The notes under the pieces: model-generated
Database searches by the model: none
Told to the model about the DNA's origin: nothing
Seen by the model: the letters and a program-made list of their open reading frames with translations, nothing else
Shown here: positions 19,709-29,473 of the stretch, piece by piece
Layout of the letters: each line of letters starts with the position of its first letter
Position numbering within the stretch: the stretch's first letter is position 1
Origin: JAUIIK01 sp963709995
GTDB taxonomy: Bacteria > Chloroflexota > Chloroflexia > Thermomicrobiales > CFX8
Assembly: GCA_963709995.1 (NCBI GenBank)
Contig: CAVPYN010000010.1
Span: forward strand, 1 to 64,000
DNA: 64,000 bases
Direction of reading: 5' to 3'
Translations under genes and position numbers: made by a program

Positions 19709-20824
19709 ATGACGCTGGTAGATCCATCGCAGATCCTAGGTTGGGAGCCCGAGACGTCATTCCTGTTCACCGCGGCCGAGGGGCTAGTCCCCAAAAGTGC
19801 CCTTCAAAGCTCCGAGACCTACTATCTCGACAAAGTGGACGCGGTTGCGGGTCGCGCAAAGCACGCTCGCGTAGGACAACAACTGAGGGAACGTCTCGCA
19901 CAGCTACATGGTGGGGCAGCAAGCGACATCGCGCTACTCGGCAATGCGTCCCAGGGCATCAGCGCCGTATACGCCCTGATCGACTGGCGACCAGGCGACA
20001 ACATCGTCATCGTGACGTCCGATCTCGAGTTTCCCTCGGTAGGGCTGCCTGCCCTCAAGAGGGTTCAACGAGGACGCATTGAGGTGCGGGTCGTCGACCA
20101 TCAAGAATGGGTTATCGAGCCAGACCAGATTCTTTCCGCAGTGGACAACCGGACCCGGCTGGTGTTCGCGTCCCACGTAAGCTACCGCAGCGGTTTCCGG
20201 CTTGATATTGAGACGGTTGGCCGCGCTCTTGCAGCAACGGATACCCTCTTCGCGGTTGACGCCACCCAGTCTCTTGGCGCAGTCTCCGTCCCGGCAACCT
20301 CCTGCGATTTCGTCGTATCGACTTCCGGGAAGTGGATGATGGGACCCTACGGCGTCGGCCCTCTGTACTGGAATCGCGAACGCCGGCCAGAAGTCGAACC
20401 ATTCGACATCGGTTGGTACAGCGTGGTCGACGACCTCGCCCATCCGTATGCACTCAAACCGGATGCCGGGCGTTTCGAAGTTGGAAGCCTTGACTGGCCG
20501 GCAATCTACGGCCTTAATGAGGGTCTCGCGTTGATCGAGGATGTTGGTATCGAACGGATCGAAGAGCACGTCGTCGGGCTCGGTGGCCAGCTTCTGGAAC
20601 AACTCAAGGAGTTTGACCTCGACGTCATTACGCCCGAAAGTCCCGATCAGCGGGCTGGAATCGTCAGTTGGCTCGATTCCGATCCCGCGGCGACGGCCGC
20701 GCAGCTAGCGAAACGCGGCGTTCATGTCACCGGGAGTTCCGGGCGTATCAGGGCCGCATTCCATCTCTACAACGATGAATCGGATATCGAGCGTCTCGTT
20801 GGCGCGCTGGTGAGACTATATTGA
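19709..20824 (+). CDS. Class V aminotransferase (cysteine desulfurase-like)
   Basis: 371 residues with VDATQSLGAVSV and the PLP-lysine region DFVVSTSGKWMMGPYGVGPLYWN. The C-terminal half includes FEVGSLDWPAIYGLNEGLAL, as in NifS/CsdA-like and isopenicillin-epimerase-like members. No obvious catalytic Cys loop of SufS type is present near the C-terminus, so a desulfurase function is not assured. The ATG is preceded by AAAGGG. It is followed by the NHL-repeat gene after about 80 nt. Confidence 0.88.
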   Translation: MTLVDPSQILGWEPETSFLFTAAEGLVPKSALQSSETYYLDKVDAVAGRAKHARVGQQLRERLAQLHGGAASDIALLGNASQGISAVYALIDWRPGDNIVIVTSDLEFPSVGLPALKRVQRGRIEVRVVDHQEWVIEPDQILSAVDNRTRLVFASHVSYRSGFRLDIETVGRALAATDTLFAVDATQSLGAVSVPATSCDFVVSTSGKWMMGPYGVGPLYWNRERRPEVEPFDIGWYSVVDDLAHPYALKPDAGRFEVGSLDWPAIYGLNEGLALIEDVGIERIEEHVVGLGGQLLEQLKEFDLDVITPESPDQRAGIVSWLDSDPAATAAQLAKRGVHVTGSSGRIRAAFHLYNDESDIERLVGALVRLY

Positions 20825-20904
20825 TGATGCAACCGACGCCACGCCTGCCACGTATACACTAGACGCGGCGTACAGTTCCGACAGAGCGACGGAGGTTTGA
20901 GACG

Positions 20905-22962
20905 GTGGCCGGCAGCGACCAACAACGAAAACTTAGTCTGGGCGTCGTTGCAGTTCTCTTTGCGGTCGCGGCGTTCGGCGGCGCAATTACCGGTGGCGGA
21001 GCATTTGTCGCGGTCAACATCGTGACCTCAGACGGCGACGACCCGACACCGACCATCGCCGCGGGCACCGAATCCACCGTTCAAGCCACAGCAACCAGGA
21101 TTGGCACTCCGACTGCTGGCGAGGCAATTGGGCCGACCCATACTCCAACTGCGACAGCGGGAGAGGCCGGCACGTCCCCCACAGCAATCGTCGCGCCAAC
21201 TCCGTCCGCGACCTTGCCTCAACTCCGGCCAACTCCATCCGCCACGGCACAAGAGCAACCGGCCGGGCTCGTATTGGTTGCGGATGCCGGCCAGAATGCG
21301 GTCAGAGCTTTCACGGGAGATGGATCGCTGGCATTCACCATTGGTGGCTCTGAAACCGGCGAGGCAGCTTTCAGTAGCAGTTCGGGAGTCGGCGCCGGCC
21401 CTGACGACCATATCTTCATCGCCGACACCCAGGGAGACCGCATCATCCGCCTGGACGCTCAGGGCCGATTTGTCCAGGAATGGGGAGAAACAGGGAGCGA
21501 TCCTGGACAGTTTGACCAACCTCACGACGTCGCCGTAGATGAAAACGGCAATGTCTATGTCGTCGACCGCGGCAATCATCGCGTCCAGAAATTTGATTCG
21601 GACGGGACCTTCGTCACCGAGTGGGGAAGCCAGGGGGACGGGACGAATGGGTTCAGCAGCCCGACCTACATCGTCGCCGACGAGGGATTCCTCTATGTCG
21701 CGGACACTGGCAACGATCGCGTCAAGCAATTTGATTACGATGGCAACCTGTTGATGGCCTGGGCTGGAACCGGTACACCTGCCGGTCCTCTGGATCGCCC
21801 CCAGGGAATCGGCATCGATCCCGACAATAACTTCTACATTGCCGACACAAACAACGATCGGATCGTCAAAGTGACCCGCGACGGCGTATTCCTCTGGTCG
21901 CATGGGGGCAGTGGAAGTGGCGGCGGGCAGCTCAGTGGGCCGACGAGCCTTGCAATCGACAACGAAGCGCTGCTCTACATCACCGACACCGGCAACAACC
22001 GGATCGCCAAGTGGTACTTCGAAGGCAATCAGCTAGAAGTCTGGACAAGCCCCACAGGTTCCGACACGCCATTCGTCGCCCCTTACGACATCGCATTGAA
22101 TGCCGATAAGTCTGATCTCGTGCTGAGCGAGGAGTCGCGACCGTGGCTCACCCTGTTCACGATCGAAGGTGAATCCATCGGCATGATTCCGAGCGCGCTC
22201 GCACTGGATGGCAGGCTCGCGAGCCCATTCTTCATGGTATTTGACCGCGAGGGGAATCTTCTGATCGCCGATTCCGGCAATAGCCGGATCCAGAAGTTCA
22301 CCCCTGACGGCCGATACATCTCCCAGCTCGGCAGTCCTGGAACCGGCCCTGGTCAGTTCGACTTCCCGTTAGGAATTGGCGTGGCACAAGACAACTCGTT
22401 CTACGTCGTTGACAGCCACAACAACCGTGTCCAGCATTTTGACGCCAACGGCGGGTTCGTCCGCGAATGGGGCGGCGAAGGCGAGGCAGACGGTCAGTTT
22501 GACAACCCCCAGGGCATCGCGATCGGCAGTGACGGTACGATCCTGGTGGCGGATACGGACAATCATCGCGTGCAGCGGTTCGATCCAGAGGGCGCCTATC
22601 TGGGAGCCTGGGGCACGACGACGGCAAGCGCTGATCCGGGAGATTTCAGCAGACCGGTCGGCATCCTGGTGGTCGATGAAGACGTCTACATCACGGACCA
22701 GGGCAACAATCGAGTCCAAATATTCGACTTCGATGGAAACCTCGTCGGGGCTTTCGGCGAGCAAGGGACCGGTGAAGGACAATTCCGCGCTCCGACTGGG
22801 ATAGCCATTGACAACGACGGAAACATTCAGATCGTCGACATCCTGAACCGTAGAGTACAAGTATTTACCCCGGATGGCGCATACATTCGCTGGTGGGACG
22901 GATCAGAATCAGAGGCTGGCGCATTCACAATGCCAGTCACGGTCGCAGTCCAACCAGAATAA
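20905..22962 (+). CDS. Membrane-anchored NHL-repeat protein 1
   Basis: 685 residues starting at GTG behind GGAGG. A single hydrophobic helix (about 12-40) is followed by a Thr/Pro/Ala-rich linker (about 50-120) and then a long series of NHL repeats, each around 45 residues, with the recurring phrases VADTGNNRI, VQKFDSDG, GQFDxPxGIAID. The repeats probably form one or two six-bladed propellers displayed outside the cell. Ligand unknown. It is followed 9 nt later by a second protein of the same design. Confidence 0.88.
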   Translation: MAGSDQQRKLSLGVVAVLFAVAAFGGAITGGGAFVAVNIVTSDGDDPTPTIAAGTESTVQATATRIGTPTAGEAIGPTHTPTATAGEAGTSPTAIVAPTPSATLPQLRPTPSATAQEQPAGLVLVADAGQNAVRAFTGDGSLAFTIGGSETGEAAFSSSSGVGAGPDDHIFIADTQGDRIIRLDAQGRFVQEWGETGSDPGQFDQPHDVAVDENGNVYVVDRGNHRVQKFDSDGTFVTEWGSQGDGTNGFSSPTYIVADEGFLYVADTGNDRVKQFDYDGNLLMAWAGTGTPAGPLDRPQGIGIDPDNNFYIADTNNDRIVKVTRDGVFLWSHGGSGSGGGQLSGPTSLAIDNEALLYITDTGNNRIAKWYFEGNQLEVWTSPTGSDTPFVAPYDIALNADKSDLVLSEESRPWLTLFTIEGESIGMIPSALALDGRLASPFFMVFDREGNLLIADSGNSRIQKFTPDGRYISQLGSPGTGPGQFDFPLGIGVAQDNSFYVVDSHNNRVQHFDANGGFVREWGGEGEADGQFDNPQGIAIGSDGTILVADTDNHRVQRFDPEGAYLGAWGTTTASADPGDFSRPVGILVVDEDVYITDQGNNRVQIFDFDGNLVGAFGEQGTGEGQFRAPTGIAIDNDGNIQIVDILNRRVQVFTPDGAYIRWWDGSESEAGAFTMPVTVAVQPE

Positions 22963-22971
22963 GGAGCGTCC

Positions 22972-25028
22972 ATGGATTCCCGTCACCGGCGGACGCTGCC
23001 CAGGATTGCCGGCATCGCCGCTGGTGTGTTTATCGGGATGCTAGTCGTTGGCGCGATACTTGGAACCATCGCCGCGCTGGGCCTCTGGTATCTCAACGAC
23101 GACGGTGATTCCTCACCCACCTCGACGCCGACACTGCTCGCCCTAAATCCTTCGAGTACCCCGTCAGTCCGGCTTGAACCTGTCTCAACGCAGCCTGATC
23201 CGACGCCCGCATCGACAACAACCGAGCCGACGGTTCGAAGCACTCCCGCGCCAACACCTCTGCCACCGATTTCAACAACCACAATCGAGCCGGCTGACCC
23301 GAGTCCGACTGTCACGCTGTCAATCTCTGTTCCGCCTGATGGTGTCGTCGTCACGGACGTCGAAGCCCGGGCAGTTACGGCGATGGACGCTGATGGCAGT
23401 TCGCTGTTTACCCTGGGTGTTTCCGGACCCCAAGCGGCTTTCGACGTGCCAGCGAGGATTGCCGTTGCTCCCGATGGCTCGATCTTCCTGACGGTGTTCG
23501 AAGAGCATCTCGTCTATCACGTCGGTAGAGACGGGGTGTTGCTCGGAAAATGGGGAGGCTTCGGAGATCAACCTGGCCAGTTTCGCTGGCCGGAAGGTAT
23601 CGCCGTTGGAAGTTCGGGGGATGTCTTTATCGCCGATACCGGCAACAACCGCATCCAGAAGTTCAACCCGTCCGGCGAGTTCCTATTCGAGTGGGGACAG
23701 ACCGGGCCGGAGCCGGGTGATTTAAACCGGCCGATTGCCGTCGCCGTGCGCGACGAAAGTCTCTACGTGACAGAAGCCGGTAACAACCGCGTGCAATGGT
23801 TCGATGAGTCGGGCACGTTCCTCGGGACGTGGGGGGGCGCCGAGAGCGGCAGCGACCTTTTGAATCCTGGCGGGATTGCCGTCGACTCCGCCGGCAATGT
23901 GTATGTTTCCGATTCCGGCAACGACCGCGTGCTGAAGTTCACCAGGGATGGCAGATTGATTCTCAATTGGGGCGAACCAGGTACTGCGGCCGGTCAGTTC
24001 CAGACGCCTGCCGGCATCGCGATCGATAGCGACGACAACGTCTATGTCGCCGACAGCGGCAACAATCGCATTCAGAAGTTCGACTTCGACGGCAACCATA
24101 TCTTTACGTCCGGCTCTACCGGGCTGGGAGCGGGGCAGTTCATAGCCCCGCGCGATGTTGCGTTCGCTACTGACGGGCGCATTCTCGCCGTGGATCAGAC
24201 ATTGCCGCGTATCCAGGCCATGAGCGCCGGGGGCAACGTTGAGGAGGTTGTCTGGGCCGCAGGGAAGGACGAAGGCAGCTTTGGACGCCCCTGGGGCGTT
24301 GGGGTTGCGGCGGATGGAAGCATCTACATTAGCGACGCACTGCACGATCGGGTGCAGGTGTTCGACGAAACTGGAAAGCTTCAGAGAGTTTGGGGAGGAT
24401 TCGGCGCCGAACCAGGTCGCTTTGACACGCCGCTAGGCATTGCTATCGACACAACAGGCAACATCTATGTCGTCGATAGCGAGAATCACTGCATCCAGAA
24501 ACTCTCGCCTGGCGGGGAGGTTTTGCAGATCTGGGGCGGCGACGGGCCCGGCGACGATGGACACGGATTCGACCCCGGCCAGTTTCACGACCCGCACGGC
24601 ATCGCGCTCGACCGCCAGGGCTTTGCGTACGTCACCGACACCGCGAACAATCGGGTGCAGAAACTGGACGCGAACGGGGCTGTCGTACTCGTCTGGGGGA
24701 AGAAGGCGACGGAACTGGGCAATTCCGGCGGCCGACCGGCATCGCGATCAACGACGAAGCGGGCATCGTCTATGTCGCGGACCGCCAGAACGGGCGCATT
24801 CAGATGTTTACCTTGGACGGCCAGTTTCTCGGGCAGTGGGGCAGCCGTAACACCGTAACCGGACTTGCCGTCGACAACGCGGGGCGGCTAATTGTCACCT
24901 ACACTGAAGACATCGACACAAATGTCCAGCAACTCGATGTTGACGAGCAGTTTCTGGTCATTCGCGGGGGACAGCAGTTCGGAGATCATGATTTCATCGG
25001 ACCGGCGGGAGTGGCGGTCAGGCCGTGA
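22972..25028 (+). CDS. Membrane-anchored NHL-repeat protein 2, frameshifted near the C-terminus
   Basis: Starts at ATG behind AAGGAG. The layout repeats protein 1: a hydrophobic helix (about 10-40), a Thr/Ser/Pro linker, and NHL repeats. At about 24717-24720 the NHL pattern leaves the first frame; the frame two bases back continues as QFRRPTGIAINDEAG and MFTLDGQFLGQWG to a stop at 25028. Without the break the protein would be about 685 residues, the same as its neighbour, which supports a recent one-base change or a sequence error. A tandem duplication with protein 1 is likely. Confidence 0.85.
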
Positions 25029-25075
25029 AAATGCTCTACAATGCTCCTCGTGTCGCGCGAGGACGAGGGGGAGCA

Positions 25076-25534
25076 GTGCAGGTTGAGGCAATATTCACAT
25101 CACCAGCTGCCAGTCAAGCCATGATCGCCCACAATTCTATCCGGGCACTAGCTGGCGCCGGTCTCGAAGGTGATCGCTATGCCCTGGGCGCCGGCTACTA
25201 CAGCGATGGCCAGGATGGCCGACAGCTCACCCTGATTGAAGCCGAGGATCTGGAACGGCTCAACGCCAGCGGCGTCGAGCTCAGCCAGCAAGAGTGCCGG
25301 CGCAATATTGTGACCCGTGGGGTGGAACTCGCCCCCCTAGTCGGCAAGCGCTTCATGGTTGGCGACGTCCTCTGCGAAGGCATCCGCATGTGCCCGCCGT
25401 GTAACCATCTGGAGGAGCTAACCAGGCCAGGACCGCTACGCGGATTGGCGCGCAGCGGGGGAATTCGCGCGCACATCCTGAGCAACGGCACAATCTCGGC
25501 CGGCGACTGGATCACGATCGTAACGAGCAATTAG
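25076..25534 (+). CDS. MOSC-domain protein
   Basis: About 152 residues from GTG at 25076, preceded by GAGGGGG; a longer in-frame start at 25025 overlaps the NHL stop and lacks such a site. Motifs: GLEGDRYALGAGYYS, LTLIEAEDLERLN, CRRNIVTRGVEL and MCPPCNHLE. MOSC domains bind molybdenum cofactor sulfide through a conserved Cys, here probably in the MCPPC segment. Stand-alone MOSC proteins may carry sulfur for molybdoenzymes; MoaA is encoded 8 kb away but no molybdoenzyme is in the window. Confidence 0.9.
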   Translation: MQVEAIFTSPAASQAMIAHNSIRALAGAGLEGDRYALGAGYYSDGQDGRQLTLIEAEDLERLNASGVELSQQECRRNIVTRGVELAPLVGKRFMVGDVLCEGIRMCPPCNHLEELTRPGPLRGLARSGGIRAHILSNGTISAGDWITIVTSN

Positions 25535-25576
25535 GCGTCCAACGGCAACATACCCGTAGACTAGGGAGCATTCACA

Positions 25577-26404
25577 ATGCTAGGCAATCACGCGCGACGA
25601 CGGCTCGAATCCGGCGAACCATCGATCGGAACCTGGCTATCCATCCCTAGCCCCGAAGCGGCCAGCCTAGTTGCCAGACTCGGCTTCGACTGGCTGACGA
25701 TCGATGCCGAGCATAGCCCGGTTGACATCCTGACCCTGGCTCGCATGTTTCGGTCCATCAGCGCCAGTGGAACCGCGCCAATGGTCCGCATCCCCTGGAA
25801 CACGCCAGAGAATTTCAAGCGCGTACTGGACGCAGGCGCCTGGGGCATTGTTGTGCCCATGGTGAATAGCCGGGAAGAAGCGGAGCGCGCCGTTGACTCG
25901 ACCCGCTACCACCCGATGGGCAGCCGCAGCGTCGGCGGTAGCGAGACCACGCGTTAACGCTTCAGCGCCGAATCCTCCGAGTACTATGCACGGGCGAACG
26001 ACGAGATCCTCCTGGTCCTCCAGATCGAGCACATCGACGCTGTCGAACAGTGCGAGCAGATTCTGAGCGTGCCGGGCGTTGATGCCTGTTTCATCGGCCC
26101 GAACGACCTTGCGGCGTCGATGGGGCTCGGCATCGGCACGCCATTGGAGAGCGACAACCCGGAAGTCGTCGAGGCGATTGCTCATGTACTGCAAACAGCG
26201 AAGAAGGTTGGCGTTGCGCCAGGCATTCATACCTCCGGCGTTCAAGGCATGAACATGCGAATCGAACAGGGCTTTCAGTATCTCGCGCTGGCGTCGGAAG
26301 CCCGGTATATGGTTTCGTCGTTGTCCGAAGCCCTCGAATCCGTCAATTGGCAACAATCCGTTCGCGACATGCCGGGCGGCAGCGGCGAGGTCGTACGGTA
26401 CTAG
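25577..26404 (+). CDS. HpcH/HpaI-type aldolase, interrupted by an in-frame stop
   Basis: Both parts lie in the same frame, separated by TAA at 25955-25957. The N-terminal part has GTWLSIPSPEAASLVARLGFDW, DAEHSPVD and VVPMVNSREEAERAV; the C-terminal part has LQIEHIDAVEQCEQIL, FIGPNDLAASMG and VAPGIHTSG. Together they make about 275 residues with the metal-binding Glu and Asp regions of class II 2-oxo acid aldolases. A single base change from a Tyr codon (TAC or TAT) would explain the stop; Tyr or a similar residue is reasonable there. Confidence 0.87.
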
Positions 26405-26537
26405 CCGGTATTCCCATCTATCCGCGCAAGCACAGTTCGAGCCAGCAACTGGAGGTGTACCGGCGAGAGCCATACAGGTGGACCCGCGTCCAGGCTGCGC
26501 CAGATCGAGTGCCCGAATTGAAGGAGTGAACAGAACA

Positions 26538-27311
26538 GTGCGAATTGGAATCCAGATCCAGCCACAGCACGCGGACTATGCCGACCTGCGCGAGACGGCA
26601 AAACGGCTCGACGCGATGGGAGTCGACATCATTTACACCTGGGACCACTTCTTCCCTCTGTGGGGTGGTCAGGATGGTAAGCACTTCGAGTGCTGGACAA
26701 CGCTGGCATCGCTCGCCGAGATCACCGAACACGCCCAGATTGGCGCGCTGGTGACATCGAACAGTTACCGCAATCCGAACCTGCTGGCCGACATGGCAAG
26801 AACGGTCGATCACATCTCCGGTGGCAGGCTTATCCTCGGGATTGGAGCCGGGTGGGCGCAGATTGACTATGACGAATATGACTACGAGTTTGGCACAGCC
26901 GGCAGCCGGTTACGGGATCTTCGGAATAACATGCCGGTCATCCGCGAGCGGCTGGCCAATTTGAATCCACCTCCACTTGGAACGATGCCGATCCTTATCG
27001 GCGGGGGCGGGGAGAAGGTCACGCTGAGGATCGTCGCTGAACACGCCGACATCTGGCACGGATTTGGCGATCCAGAGACGTTTCGCCGCAAGTCGGGGAT
27101 TCTCGATGATTGGTGTCGCGAGGTGGGTAGAGATCCAGGCGAGATCGAACGATCGGTGGGGTTAACGGATCCAGAAGATCTGATAGCCGGTGATCTATTC
27201 GTCGCGGCTGGCGCCACTCAACTGACATTCGGGGTGAGCGGGCCCGACTACGATCTCTCCTACGTCCAGCGCTGGCTCGACTGGCGAGATCGGCACAACA
27301 GCCTGGCGTAG
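26538..27311 (+). CDS. Luciferase-like (LLM) F420-type oxidoreductase
   Basis: 257 residues from GTG, with AAGGAG about 12 nt upstream. Motifs: RIGIQIQP, YTWDHFFPLWGG, LASLAEITEHAQIGALVTSN, RTVDHISGGRLILGIGAGW, and ILIGGGGEKVTLRIVAEHAD. These fit the single-domain LLM class that uses coenzyme F420, common in Actinobacteria and Chloroflexota. Substrate unknown. It is the last gene in the plus-strand run before the structured intergenic region. Confidence 0.9.
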   Translation: MRIGIQIQPQHADYADLRETAKRLDAMGVDIIYTWDHFFPLWGGQDGKHFECWTTLASLAEITEHAQIGALVTSNSYRNPNLLADMARTVDHISGGRLILGIGAGWAQIDYDEYDYEFGTAGSRLRDLRNNMPVIRERLANLNPPPLGTMPILIGGGGEKVTLRIVAEHADIWHGFGDPETFRRKSGILDDWCREVGRDPGEIERSVGLTDPEDLIAGDLFVAAGATQLTFGVSGPDYDLSYVQRWLDWRDRHNSLA

Positions 27312-27477
27312 CGGTTACCAGGTGTGCGCTTTCGCCACTGAAAACCCCTGTTCCTCAGGTGGACGGGAACTCCCGGACAAGAAAACACGGTCCCAACGAA
27401 CCTGAACGGGCCGGGCACAGGGAGGGCGCGAGCCACAAACGCGGGCCGAAGCTCACGTGAAGGATGCAACTCGCTGG

Positions 27478-27610
27478 TTCCCGACGGGCGATCGCTCGAC
27501 CCGTCTCGGGAAATCCCTGGTCCTTGCGCATTGGCGGTCCGAAGACCTCAAGCGCGAGGGACGGTAGGAAGTTCCCCGATTGAAGCGGGCTGCCTGAGCA
27601 GTTCGCTTCA
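27478..27610 (+). ncRNA. Candidate structured RNA in a 430-nt gene-free gap
   Basis: The gap 27312-27744 has no convincing protein, but on the plus strand three stable hairpins follow one another: TTCCCGA-CGGG pairing with CCCG-TCTCGGGAA near 27479-27513; a nested stem with GGTC-CGAA-GACC inside CTTGCGC/GCGCGAG near 27520-27560; and TGAAGCGGGCTGC-CTGA-GCAGTTCGCTTCA at 27581-27610. The last stem has two G-U pairs in plus-sense RNA that would be mismatches in minus-sense RNA, favouring the plus strand. The string GGAAGTTCCCCGATTGAAG resembles right ends of IS605-type elements, but no tnpB is present. Function unknown. Confidence 0.35.
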
Positions 27611-27744
27611 GTGTGCCGATCCGTGACAATTCATCGGGACCGTACATACATAGTAAACGTACAGTGCCACCGTGTCAAGAGGGAATCCAAAATTGCCGCA
27701 GGCCCTGTGTAAGGATGCGGTCCAACCCCGCCGCGGGCGACACG

Positions 27745-28983
27745 TCATACGCCTGCCTGAGCCTCAATCTTTCGATCAAGAAATCGCTGCTCCGGCGATG
27801 TCGAAGCAAGTTCCCGGGCACGGAGAAAACGGGCCTGCGCCTGTTCTGAATCGCCGACCTGTTCCGCAAACTGACCGGCAGTTGCGTGAAACAGCGCATA
27901 GTCCTCGAGCGCTCCCGAAGCGCCCAGCCGTTCCAGTTCACGGAGCCCTGCTTCCGGACCCTGGACCATCGCAACGGCGACGCAGCGGTTCAGTGCGGTT
28001 ACTGGCGAACTGCTGATTTCCGTTAGCGCATCGTAGTGGTCGAGTATTGCCGGCCAATCGGTTAGGTCATAGTTTGCAGCCTGACTATGAATGGCGGCGA
28101 CTCCGGCCTGAAGATGATATGCCGTCAGCTCCGTGCCCCGCGCAGAGTAGTTCAGCGTTTCGATCCCCTCCCGGATCATCGACGTGTCCCACTTCGTCCG
28201 GTCCTGCTCCTGGAGCCTGCGAATCTCACCATCGTCACCCAATCTGGCCGGAAGGCGCGACCCATGCAGCAGCATCAACGCGAGCAGCGCATCGACATCA
28301 GGACGATCGACGCTTATTGTCGAAACCAGCAGCGTCGTCAGACGGATCGCCTCCAGGCAGAGGTAGCGGGAAATGTGTGTATCGCCTGACGAAAGGGCAT
28401 AACCCTCACTGAACATCAAGTACAGCGCCGCGGCGACCGCGTCAATCCTTTGATCGAAATCTGCATTCTCAAGAGTTTCGAACGCCGCTGGGTGATCGCG
28501 GATCTTCCGCCGGGCGCGGCTCAGCTTCTGGCTGACCGTCGCCTCATTCGCCAGGAACGCCCTGGCGATTTCCGGGACGCTAAACCCTGCGACAACTCTG
28601 AGCGTCAAAGCCACCTGGGCGTCAGGTGCTATCGCCGGGTGGCAGCACAGCAGCATCATCGACAGGAGCGCGTCGTCGGCGTCGCTGGGGCCGCGATCGG
28701 CAATAACGTCATCAACCAGGAGTGGGGCAAGGTCCTGAAATCTGATTTCCCGGCGCACTGCGTCGATCATGGCATTCCGGGCAACCCGGTAGATCCACGC
28801 TTCCGGATTGTCCGGCACCCCTCGATATGGCCATAGCCCGAGCGCTCTGACTAGTGCCTCCTGGACAGAATCCTCGGCCAATTCCAGGTAGCGCGGTCCA
28901 AAACGACGGGCAAGGCGGGCGACCACCCGCCCCGACGCGCGCCGGAACAGGTGGTCGACAAGGATCGGGACGCTATCGCTCAT
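27745..28983 (-). CDS. ECF RNA polymerase sigma factor, ECF42-like, with long C-terminal domain
   Basis: About 412 residues. Sigma region 2 is near the N-terminus (YLELAEDSVQEALVRAL, PEAWIYRVARNAMID) and sigma region 4 at about 115-165 (VALTLRVVAGFSVPEIARAFL, ATVSQKLSRARRKI). A C-terminal extension of about 240 residues, rich in helices (LNRCVAVAMVQGPEAGLREL), is the TPR-like regulatory domain of ECF42 sigma factors, which replaces a separate anti-sigma factor. The ATG at 28983 overlaps the stop of the DGPF gene (ATGA), so translation is probably coupled, as is usual for this group. Confidence 0.92.
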   Translation of the reverse strand: MSDSVPILVDHLFRRASGRVVARLARRFGPRYLELAEDSVQEALVRALGLWPYRGVPDNPEAWIYRVARNAMIDAVRREIRFQDLAPLLVDDVIADRGPSDADDALLSMMLLCCHPAIAPDAQVALTLRVVAGFSVPEIARAFLANEATVSQKLSRARRKIRDHPAAFETLENADFDQRIDAVAAALYLMFSEGYALSSGDTHISRYLCLEAIRLTTLLVSTISVDRPDVDALLALMLLHGSRLPARLGDDGEIRRLQEQDRTKWDTSMIREGIETLNYSARGTELTAYHLQAGVAAIHSQAANYDLTDWPAILDHYDALTEISSSPVTALNRCVAVAMVQGPEAGLRELERLGASGALEDYALFHATAGQFAEQVGDSEQAQARFLRARELASTSPEQRFLDRKIEAQAGV

Positions 28984-29327
28984 GAATGATCGACGATCGC
29001 CCGGACCTCCACTACGCCACCATGGCGCAACGCCGGGCATCGCCGGGCGACATCGATCGCGTCGCGCTCGTCAGCAGCAGAGATATGGAAGTAGCCACCG
29101 ATCGCTTCGCGGGTTTCCGCGAAAGGTCCATCGACGACGACTTCGCCACCTCGCCCGCGGAGCACGACTCCACCCGCGTCGAGTTCGTTCGCTCCGAGAT
29201 TGCGATTCTCGTCGCGCAACTTCCGCGACCAGTCGATGTATTCCTGTATACGCTGTTGCGCCTGCTCGGCCGACAGCGCGGCCGCGTCGTCGTCGCCACC
29301 TCGTATAAGGAGCATGAATTCCGCCAT
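28980..29327 (-). CDS. YCII-related DGPF-domain protein
   Basis: 115 residues from ATG at 29327, with AGGAAAGGA upstream; longer in-frame starts exist but the family begins MxEFMLLIRG. It has the signature VVDGPFAETREAIGGYF, then AADERDAIDVARRCP and VEVRAI at the end. These small YCII-like proteins are encoded next to ECF42 sigma factors and are probably the targets or partners of the sigma factor. It overlaps the sigma gene by 4 nt. Confidence 0.92.
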   Translation of the reverse strand: MAEFMLLIRGGDDDAAALSAEQAQQRIQEYIDWSRKLRDENRNLGANELDAGGVVLRGRGGEVVVDGPFAETREAIGGYFHISAADERDAIDVARRCPALRHGGVVEVRAIVDHS

Positions 29328-29473
29328 AGAACCGGGTCCTTTCCTTAGAACGATTAAACACCTCTGCATAGAAGACGAATAGCTGCATCGAAATTCGACA
29401 ATCGGGCCCACCAGCAACACCGAACGCGTAAGATGCATCAGAAGGGTGCGATCCGGCATGGGGCTACAAACCG

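Noticed and set aside
27581..27610. Group II intron domain V-like hairpin
   Set aside because: The stem lacks the AGC triad and the two-base bulge in the right places, and no intron-encoded reverse transcriptase is nearby.
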